A stretch of DNA of 64,000 nucleotides from Petrolisthes cinctipes (lineage: Eukaryota > Arthropoda > Malacostraca > Decapoda > Porcellanidae), in NCBI GenBank assembly GCA_033782935.1, contig JAWQEG010000082.1, forward strand, positions 1,984,001 to 2,048,000, read 5' to 3'. The notes below the pieces were generated by a model that made no database searches, had not been told where the DNA came from, and saw nothing but the letters and a program-made list of their open reading frames with translations. A program made the translations under genes and the position numbers. This document shows, in pieces, positions 52,561-60,120 of the stretch. The number at the start of each line of letters is the position of its first letter. Positions within the stretch are counted from its first letter, which is position 1.

Positions 52561-53698
52561 CCAAAATATCGAATTTTCAGGTGTTTTCAGCCTGAATTTA
52601 AGATATAAACGGGTACAGAAGATGCATGCACATATCGACTTTTGGGCACCTAAAATATCGATTTTCAGTATGTTTTGGGCCTGTATATTGAAAATACTCT
52701 AACTCGGAGTAGGCATGTACAGTTCGCTTCTGGGACCCCAAAATATCAAATTTTCGGGTGTTTTGAGCCTGAATTTGAGATATAAACGGGTACATAAGAT
52801 GCATTCACATATCGACTTTTGGGCACCTAAAAGATCGATTTTCAGTATGTTTTGGGCCTGTAATTTGAAAATACTCTAACACGGAGTAGGCATGTACAGT
52901 TTTCTTCTGGGACCCCAAAATATCGAATTTTCGGGTGTTTTGGGCCTGAAATTGAGATATCGACTTTGGACACCTAAAATATCGATTTTTAGCATGTTTT
53001 GGGCCTATATTTTGAAAATATTGTAGCACTGAGTAGGCATGTACAGATCGCTTCTGGGACCCCAAAATATCGAATTTTCGGGTGTTTTGTGCCTGAATTT
53101 GAGATATAAACGGGTACAGAAGATGCTTCCACATATCGACTTTTGGGCACCTAAAAGATCGATTTTCAGTATGTTTTGGGCCTGTATATTGAAAATACTC
53201 TAACACGGAGTAGGCATGTACAGTTTGCTTCTGGGACCCCAAAATATCGAATTTTCGGGAGTTTTGGGCCTGAAATTGAGATATCGACTTTGGGCACCTA
53301 AAATATCGATTTTTAGCATGTTTTGGGCCTATATTTTGAAAATATTGTTGCACTGAGTAGGCATGTACAGATCGTTTCTAGGACCCCAAAATATCGAATT
53401 TTCGGGTGTTTTTAACCTGAATTTGTGATATAAACGGGTACTGAAAATGCATGCACATATCGACTTTGGACACTTAAAATATCGATTTTTAGCATGTTTT
53501 GAGCCTATATTTTGAAAACATTCTAGCACTGAGTAGGCATGTACAGATCGGTTCTGGGACCCAAAAATATCGAATTTTCGGGTGTTTTGAGGATGAATAT
53601 GAGATATAAACGGGTACAGAAAATGAATGCACTTTGGGCACCTAAAATATCGATTTTCAGCATGTTTTGGACCTGTATTTTGAAAATACTTTAACACG
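52530..53698. repeat. 1169-bp higher-order repeat, copy 1
   Basis: Constant offset of 1169 to 53699-54867. I noticed no differences between the copies, including private variants such as TCAGGTGTTTTCAGCC, AACTCGGAG, GTACATAAGATGC and GTACAGTTTTCTTC. The length fits four 177-, two 147- and one 167-bp monomer. Confidence 0.9.
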
Positions 53699-54867
53699 GA
53701 GTAGGCATGTACAGATCGCTTCTGGGACCCCAAAATATCGAATTTTCAGGTGTTTTCAGCCTGAATTTAAGATATAAACGGGTACAGAAGATGCATGCAC
53801 ATATCGACTTTTGGGCACCTAAAATATCGATTTTCAGTATGTTTTGGGCCTGTATATTGAAAATACTCTAACTCGGAGTAGGCATGTACAGTTCGCTTCT
53901 GGGACCCCAAAATATCAAATTTTCGGGTGTTTTGAGCCTGAATTTGAGATATAAACGGGTACATAAGATGCATTCACATATCGACTTTTGGGCACCTAAA
54001 AGATCGATTTTCAGTATGTTTTGGGCCTGTAATTTGAAAATACTCTAACACGGAGTAGGCATGTACAGTTTTCTTCTGGGACCCCAAAATATCGAATTTT
54101 CGGGTGTTTTGGGCCTGAAATTGAGATATCGACTTTGGACACCTAAAATATCGATTTTTAGCATGTTTTGGGCCTATATTTTGAAAATATTGTAGCACTG
54201 AGTAGGCATGTACAGATCGCTTCTGGGACCCCAAAATATCGAATTTTCGGGTGTTTTGTGCCTGAATTTGAGATATAAACGGGTACAGAAGATGCTTCCA
54301 CATATCGACTTTTGGGCACCTAAAAGATCGATTTTCAGTATGTTTTGGGCCTGTATATTGAAAATACTCTAACACGGAGTAGGCATGTACAGTTTGCTTC
54401 TGGGACCCCAAAATATCGAATTTTCGGGAGTTTTGGGCCTGAAATTGAGATATCGACTTTGGGCACCTAAAATATCGATTTTTAGCATGTTTTGGGCCTA
54501 TATTTTGAAAATATTGTTGCACTGAGTAGGCATGTACAGATCGTTTCTAGGACCCCAAAATATCGAATTTTCGGGTGTTTTTAACCTGAATTTGTGATAT
54601 AAACGGGTACTGAAAATGCATGCACATATCGACTTTGGACACTTAAAATATCGATTTTTAGCATGTTTTGAGCCTATATTTTGAAAACATTCTAGCACTG
54701 AGTAGGCATGTACAGATCGGTTCTGGGACCCAAAAATATCGAATTTTCGGGTGTTTTGAGGATGAATATGAGATATAAACGGGTACAGAAAATGAATGCA
54801 CTTTGGGCACCTAAAATATCGATTTTCAGCATGTTTTGGACCTGTATTTTGAAAATACTTTAACACG
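53699..54867. repeat. 1169-bp higher-order repeat, copy 2
   Basis: Tandem copy of the preceding unit. Its second half (from about 54200) is also the start of the 1178-bp duplication, so the two events overlap. Confidence 0.9.
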
Positions 54868-55377
54868 GAGTAGGCATGTACAGATCGCTTCTGGGACCCA
54901 AAATATCGAATTTTCGGGTGTTTTGAGCCTGAATTTGAGATATAAACAGGTACTTAAGATGCATGCACATATCGACTTTTGGGCACCTAAAATATCGATT
55001 TTGAGCATGTTTTGGGTCTGTATCTTGAAAACATTATAACTAGGAGTAGGCATGTACAGATCGCTTCTAGGACCAAAAAATACCGAATTTTCGGGTGTTT
55101 TGAGCCTGAATTTGAGATATAAACGGGTACAGAATATGCGCACACATTTTGACTTTGGACACTTAAAATATCGATTTTTAGCATGTTTTGAGCCTATATT
55201 TTGAAAACATTCTAGCACTCAGTAGGCATGTACAGATCGCTTCTGGGACCCAAAAATATCGAATTTTCAGGTGTTTTGAGGTTGAATTTGATATATAAAT
55301 GAGTGTAGAAGATGCATACACATATTGACTTTGGGCACCTAAAATATCGATTTTCAGCATGTTTTGGGTCTGTATCT
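54200..55377. repeat. 1178-bp higher-order repeat, copy 1
   Basis: Constant offset of 1178 to 55378-56555. Private markers are GAAGATGCTTCCACATATCG, CAGAATATGCGCACACATTT and ATATATAAATGAGTGTAG. Only a few substitutions were seen, for example GGACCTGTATTTTG against GGACCGGTATTTTG, and TTTTCAGG against TTTTCGGG. Confidence 0.9.
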
Positions 55378-56555
55378 GAGTAGGCATGTACAGATCGCTT
55401 CTGGGACCCCAAAATATCGAATTTTCGGGTGTTTTGTGCCTGAATTTGAGATATAAACGGGTACAGAAGATGCTTCCACATATCGACTTTTGGGCACCTA
55501 AAAGATCGATTTTCAGTATGTTTTGGGCCTGTATATTGAAAATACTCTAACACGGAGTAGGCATGTACAGTTTGCTTCTGGGACCCCAAAATATCGAATT
55601 TTCGGGAGTTTTGGGCCTGAAATTGAGATATCGACTTTGGGCACCTAAAATATCGATTTTTAGCATGTTTTGGGCCTATATTTTGAAAATATTGTTGCAC
55701 TGAGTAGGCATGTACAGATCGTTTCTAGGACTCCAAAATATCGAATTTTCGGGTGTTTTTAACCTGAATTTGTGATATAAACGGGTACTGAAAATGCATG
55801 CACATATCGACTTTGGACACTTAAAATATCGATTTTTAGCATGTTTTGAGCCTATATTTTGAAAACATTCTAGCACTGAGTAGGCATGTACAGATCGGTT
55901 CTGGGACCCAAAAATATCGAATTTTCGGGTGTTTTGAGGATGAATATGAGATATAAACGGGTACAGAAAATGAATGCACTTTGGGCACCTAAAATATCGA
56001 TTTTCAGCATGTTTTGGACCGGTATTTTGAAAATACTTTAACACGGAGTAGGCATGTACAGATCGCTTCTGGGACCCAAAATATCGAATTTTCGGGTGTT
56101 TTGAGCCTGAATTTGAGATATAAACAGGTACTAAAGATGCATGCACATATCGACTTTTGGGCACCTAAAATATCGATTTTGAGCATGTTTTGGGTCTGTA
56201 TCTTGAAAACATTATAACTAGGAGTAGGCATGTACAGATCGCTTCTAGGACCAAAAAATACCGAATTTTCGGGTGTTTTGAGCCTGAATTTGAGATATAA
56301 ACGGGTACAGAATATGCGCACACATTTTGACTTTGGACACTTAAAATATCGATTTTTAGCATGTTTTGAGCCTATATTTTGAAAACATTCTAGCACTCAG
56401 TAGGCATGTACAGATCGCTTCTGGGACCCAAAAATATCGAATTTTCGGGTGTTTTGAGGTTGAATTTGATATATAAATGAGTGTAGAAGATGCATACACA
56501 TATTGACTTTGGGCACCTAAAATATCGATTTTCAGCATGTTTTGGGTCTGTATCT
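55378..56555. repeat. 1178-bp higher-order repeat, copy 2
   Basis: Tandem copy of the preceding unit, ending at a 158-bp-type junction (CTGTATCTGAGTAGG). Homologous but more diverged segments lie right of the LINE at about 60.1-61.3 kb and 63.2-64.0 kb. Confidence 0.9.
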
Positions 56556-57101
56556 GAGTAGGCATGTACAGATCGCTTCTGGGACCCGAAAATATCGAAT
56601 TTTCGGGTGTTTGGAGCCTGAATTTGAGATATAAACGGGTACAGAAGATGCATGCACATATCGACTTTTTGGCACCTAAAAGATCGATTTTCAGTATGTT
56701 TTGGGCCTGTATTTTGAAAATATTCTAGCACTAAGTAGGCATGTACAGATCACCTCTGGGACCCCAAAATATCGAATTTTTAGGGTATTTTGAGCCTGAA
56801 TTTGAGATATAAACGGGTACAGAAAATGCATGCACATATTGACTTTGGGCACCTAAAATATCGATTTTCAGCATGTTTTGGGCCTGTATTTTGAAAATAT
56901 TCTAACACGGAGTAGGCATGTACAGATCGCTTTTGGGACCCCAAAATAACGAATTTTCGGGTGTTTGGAGCCTGAATTTGAGATATAAACAGGTACTGAA
57001 GATGCATGCACACATCGACTTTTAGGCACCTAAAATATCGATTTTGAGCAAGTTTTGGGTCTGTATCTTGAAAACATTCTAACTAGGAGTAGGCATGTAC
57101 A
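56556..57101. repeat. Satellite flank left of the LINE
   Basis: Three monomers leading to the insertion point. They resemble 40.4-40.85 kb (shared GAGCAAGTTTTGGGTCTG variant) and 490-879 at the left end of the window, including the CTAACTAGGAGTAGG lineage. Confidence 0.8.
57095..57101. repeat. Target-site duplication, left copy (ATGTACA)
   Basis: Satellite ...AGGCATGTACA immediately precedes the first non-satellite base (TGTGGGCTCGG). The same 7 bases follow the A tail. Because the tail is poly-A, the first A of the right copy is ambiguous, so the duplication is 6-7 bp. Confidence 0.82.
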
Positions 57102-57102
57102 T

Positions 57103-59298
57103 GTGGGCTCGGACCACTCCCTGTTGATGGCAAACATAAATATGAAGATGAGGAAGCCACGTAAGAGCAAAACAACTCCCAGACGGTATGATGTAGAGAA
57201 GTTGACAGATCAGGAGATAAGAATTGAATTTGTTGTAAAGATTGGCGGCGCTTTTGAAGCATTGATAGACCGAATGGAAAACCAAACAGTGCAAAAAGCT
57301 TACGAAGAATATGTGAACACCACAAACAAAATAACTGAAGAGACAGTTGGTTACAAGAAGAAAAAGCAAGTTGAGGGAATGCCAAAGGCACTCGAAAACA
57401 AATGCAATGACAGAAGAGAGGCTCGATTAAAATACCTTAAACAACCATCTAACAACGAACTATGAGAGAACTACAGGACAATAAACAGACAAGTTAAATC
57501 AGAAGTGTTGCAACAGAAAAGATTAACAATGGAGAAAAAGGTAGAGCAGTTAGAGAGAGATTTCAAGAATAACAACAGTCATAATCTCTTTAAGACAGTC
57601 AGAGAACTGGAAAAGAAACCGTATAGACAACTAAACACAATTAAAGACAAAAATGGAACGATTCAATGTGAACAAGAAGAGGTCCTTAGATGTTGGCAAG
57701 ATCATTTCACCACACAGCTGAACACAGAATTTCCTCACAATGACGAAGCACCAAACGATGTTCTGGAAGGTGATGCGGAAATTAATGATAACCCACCCAC
57801 TGAACATGAAGTGGAAACATCAATAAAATCCCTGAAGAACAAAAAATCCCCAGGATGGGATAATATTACTGCTGAGGTATTAAAGGCTGGTGGGAGGTAC
57901 ATGGTGGAGATGCTACAATGTCTGTTCAAAAAGGTATGGGATCTTGAGGATACGCCTGATGATTGGTCTAAGCTGTTAATAAACCCTATACACAAGAAAG
58001 GTGATAAACAAAACCCAGAAAATTACAGGGCAATATCCCTAACATCGGTACCCTGTAAAGTATTCTGCAAGATAATTCTTTTGAGAATAGAGGGCATATT
58101 AGAAGAATCCGCGAGTGAGAGCCAATTTGGATTTAGAACAGGAAGAGGTACAATAGATGCAATATTTATTGCTAGACAGATACTGGAAAAGGCAAGAGAG
58201 CATAATGTCCCGATACATTTCAACTTTATCGACTTCAAATCAGCTTTTGATACTGTGTGGAGGGAAGCTTTGTGGATATTTCTGAGCTCTGTGGGTGTCA
58301 ATCAAAGAATGATTAATGTTATAAAGAAGATGTATGAGAATACACAGTGCTCTGTGATGATCGGTGGTTCTATGACAGAGTGGTTCTGTGTTAGAGTTGG
58401 TGTTAGACAGGGCTTTATCTTATCACCCGCACTGTTTAACCTGTTCTTGGAGTTTGTGATGAGAGAGCTTAAGAGCATAGACAGAGAGCTAAACTATAGA
58501 GATAAAATGAGCCTTGACATAAGATACGCTGATGACACTACTTTATTGTCGGTTATCTTTGGGAAGCTTGGATTATCCACACAAGAACTTGAAACAGCAT
58601 GCATGAAGTGGGGACTGAAAATAAACAACAAGAAATGCAAGATTTTAACAGATGGAGATGATAATATTAGAATAGACGGAGAGGAGGTGCAGAGGGTTAA
58701 TGAGTTTGTCTTCCTTGGCAGCATGCTACCATTTACTTCAAAGGATGTAAACAGAAGGATAGCTTTGGCATCGGCAGCATTCGGAAGACTGCAGAGAACT
58801 GTGTGGTCCAGAAGAGACATTTCACTAAAGCTCAAAGTCAGGCTGTACAAGAGTTTGATCCTACCAATAGCAATCTATGCAGGAGAAACCTGGACATTAA
58901 GAGCAGAGGACACAAGAAGACTAGAAGTGTTTGAAATGAGATGCCTGAGAGCCATAATGGGTATAAGAAGAATACAAAGAGTTAGTAATGAACATATAAG
59001 AAGAGAACTAAATGTGAATGAAACAATCACTGAAATAATAAGAAGGAAACGGCTGAAATGGTTTGGACACACAATGAGAAGACCACCAGAGAGTTACATC
59101 AGGAGAGCGTATTGGGGAGACTTCACAGCACGGCGACCTAGGGGGAGACCACCTAATCGATGGAAGGACCAAATTCCTGAAGATCTTGGCCTCCCTCTGC
59201 ATCGATGTGAGGAAATGGCCCTGAACAGAGGAGACTGGTGGGAAGGAGCTGTCAGAGGAAGACGCAGAGCAAGGGGTCGATATGACCTACGCCCTTAA
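57103..59298 (+). pseudogene. LINE ORF: endonuclease remnant plus reverse transcriptase, interrupted by one TGA
   Basis: A single reading frame of 732 codons runs from the 5' truncation point to the TAA at 59296-59298 with one internal stop, TGA at 57463-57465. The frame begins VGSDHSLL: the SDH triplet (57109-57117) is the conserved final catalytic motif of APE-type endonucleases, so nearly all of that domain has been lost. A basic linker of about 115 residues rich in Lys, Glu and Asn follows up to the stop. After it the same frame continues into the linker and RT domain. The TGA lies where CGA would give Arg, so a CpG-type transition is the simplest explanation; that is inference. With no 5' region, promoter or complete endonuclease, the copy should be non-autonomous. 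Confidence 0.92.
57505..59298 (+). CDS. Reverse transcriptase portion of the LINE (uninterrupted, up to 597 codons)
   Basis: RNA-templated DNA polymerase domain of the LINE, open from just after the internal stop to the terminal TAA. Numbering from 57505: an N-terminal charged coiled region (about 1-60); SPGWDNITAEVLKAGG (115-130); PIHKKGD ... NYRAISL (161-179); FGFRTGRGT (208-216); FIDFKSAFD (241-249) with catalytic Asp243; RQGFILSPALFNLFLE (301-316); YADD (341-344; nt 58525-58536) with catalytic Asp343 and Asp344; WGLKINNKKCK (369-379); VNEFVFLGS (398-406). The three catalytic aspartates are intact. The C-terminal third has RLYKSLILPIAIYAGETWTL (446-465), RRKRLKWFGH (513-522) and GRPPNRWKDQI (547-557), typical of animal RTE-like proteins. 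The codon at 57505 is GTG and is only the first possible start after the stop; the natural ORF was continuous with the upstream part. There is no frameshift. Confidence 0.9.
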   Translation: MLQQKRLTMEKKVEQLERDFKNNNSHNLFKTVRELEKKPYRQLNTIKDKNGTIQCEQEEVLRCWQDHFTTQLNTEFPHNDEAPNDVLEGDAEINDNPPTEHEVETSIKSLKNKKSPGWDNITAEVLKAGGRYMVEMLQCLFKKVWDLEDTPDDWSKLLINPIHKKGDKQNPENYRAISLTSVPCKVFCKIILLRIEGILEESASESQFGFRTGRGTIDAIFIARQILEKAREHNVPIHFNFIDFKSAFDTVWREALWIFLSSVGVNQRMINVIKKMYENTQCSVMIGGSMTEWFCVRVGVRQGFILSPALFNLFLEFVMRELKSIDRELNYRDKMSLDIRYADDTTLLSVIFGKLGLSTQELETACMKWGLKINNKKCKILTDGDDNIRIDGEEVQRVNEFVFLGSMLPFTSKDVNRRIALASAAFGRLQRTVWSRRDISLKLKVRLYKSLILPIAIYAGETWTLRAEDTRRLEVFEMRCLRAIMGIRRIQRVSNEHIRRELNVNETITEIIRRKRLKWFGHTMRRPPESYIRRAYWGDFTARRPRGRPPNRWKDQIPEDLGLPLHRCEEMALNRGDWWEGAVRGRRRARGRYDLRP

Positions 59299-59315
59299 AT
59301 AAAAAAAAAAAAAAA
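59296..59315 (+). terminator. LINE 3' terminus: stop codon, AATAAA and A tail fused
   Basis: The ORF stop TAA (59296-59298) overlaps an AATAAA hexamer (59298-59303), which runs straight into a run of A ending at 59316. There is no separate 3' UTR. The hexamer matches the canonical polyadenylation signal, but it may only be the junction of AAAT with the tail. The A run of about 15-16 bases would be the reverse-transcribed tail. Confidence 0.7.
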
Positions 59316-59322
59316 ATGTACA
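59316..59322. repeat. Target-site duplication, right copy (ATGTACA)
   Basis: Follows the A tail and continues directly into GATTGCTTCTAGGACCC, the expected continuation of the monomer interrupted at 57101. Joining the flanks gives an ordinary monomer with TAGGCATGTACAGATTGC. Confidence 0.82.
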
Positions 59323-60120
59323 GATTGCTTCTAGGACCCAAAAATACCGAATTTTCGGGTGTTTGGAGCTTGAATTTGAGATATAAACGGGTACAGAAGA
59401 TGCATGCACATATCGACTTTGGACACTTAAAATATCTATTTTTAGCTTGTTTTGAGCCTATATTTTGAAAACATTCTAGCACTAAGTAGGCATTTAGTGA
59501 TCACTTCTGGGACCCCAAAATATCTAATTTTCGGGTGTTGTGAGCCTGAATTTGAGATATAAACGGGTACAGAAGATGCATGCACATATCGAGTTTTGGG
59601 CACCTAAAAGATCGATTTTCAGTATGTTTTGGGCCTGTTATTTGTAAATACTCTTACACGGAGTAGGCATGTACAGTTCACTTCTGAGACCCCAAAATAT
59701 CGAATTTTCGGGTGCTTTGGGCCTAAATTTGAGATATCGACTTTGGGCACCTAAAATATCGATTTTTAGCATGTTTTGGGCCTATATTTTGAAAATATTC
59801 TAGCACTAAGTAGGCATGTACAGATCACTTCTGGGACCATAAAAATATCGAATTTTTGGGTGTTTTGAGCCTAAATTTGAGATATAAACAGGTACAGATG
59901 ATGCATGCACATATCGAATTTTGACACTTAAAATATCGATTTTTAGCATGTTTTTGAGCCTATTTTTTGAAAACATTCTAGCACTAAGTAGGCATTTACA
60001 GATCACTTCTGGGACCCCAAAATATCGAATTATCGGGTGTTTTGGGCCTGAAATTGAGATATCGACTTTGGGCATCTAAAATATCGATTTTTAGCATGTT
60101 TTGGGCCTATATTTTGAAAA
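59317..60120. repeat. Satellite flank right of the LINE
   Basis: Collinear with about 874-1380 of this window. Private variants are shared: GGCATTTAGTGATCACTTC, AAAATATCTAATTTTCGGG and GGGTGTTGTGAGCC. Taken with the left flank, the LINE landed in a copy of the block that is intact at about 490-1380. Confidence 0.8.

Larger units (their letters stand above)
1..57101. repeat. Satellite DNA array, left part (177-bp monomer family)
   Basis: An uninterrupted head-to-tail tandem array. Recurrent landmarks in each monomer are a TAGGCATGTACAGATCGC box, an AAAATATCGAATTTTCGGG box, a GGGTACAGAAGATGCATGC box and an AAAATATCGATTTT box. Measured from one TAGGCATG to the next, the full-length spacing is 177 bp (691 to 868; 1044 to 1221), with frequent 147-, 158- and 168-bp variants. 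All monomers share one orientation; I saw no inverted segment. Composition of the consensus is about 41% GC. Nothing in this stretch resembles a host gene, RNA gene or regulatory element. The length is close to a nucleosome repeat, as is common for centromeric and pericentromeric satellites; that location is inferred. The family is not one I can name. Confidence 0.97.
57102..59315 (+). mobile_element. 5'-truncated non-LTR retrotransposon (RTE-like LINE) inserted in satellite
   Basis: The 2.2-kb insertion interrupts a satellite monomer. It starts abruptly inside the C-terminal end of an APE-type endonuclease domain, contains a full reverse transcriptase, and ends in an A tail. It is flanked by a 7-bp direct repeat of satellite sequence (ATGTACA). 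These are hallmarks of target-primed reverse transcription with 5' truncation. No LTRs are present. A single-ORF endonuclease-RT layout, the RT motif style, and a C-terminal WFGH ... GRPPNRW region with almost no 3' UTR fit RTE-like elements. Assignment to RTE rather than another APE-type clade is inferred and should be tested by RT phylogeny. Full-length elements of this kind are about 3 kb or more, so roughly the first kilobase is missing. Its base composition and lack of repetition contrast sharply with the flanks. Confidence 0.95.

Noticed and set aside
1..57101. CENP-B box in the satellite
   Set aside because: I looked for the TTCG....A..CGGG pattern. TTCGGG and AAACGGG occur in the monomer, but not in the required spacing or order.
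57083..57391. Minus-strand open frames over the LINE (also 58494-58850 and others)
   Set aside because: They lie antisense to a recognisable RT coding sequence with intact motifs. They are shadow frames without their own domains.
57102..59315. LTR retrotransposon, retrovirus or DNA transposon
   Set aside because: There are no long terminal repeats, no terminal inverted repeats, and no gag, protease or integrase. The A tail, short site duplication, SDH endonuclease remnant and RT style indicate a non-LTR element.
57102..59315. A site-specific LINE targeting the satellite
   Set aside because: Only one insertion is seen, and ATGTACA is present in most monomers without any other insertion. One event cannot show target preference.
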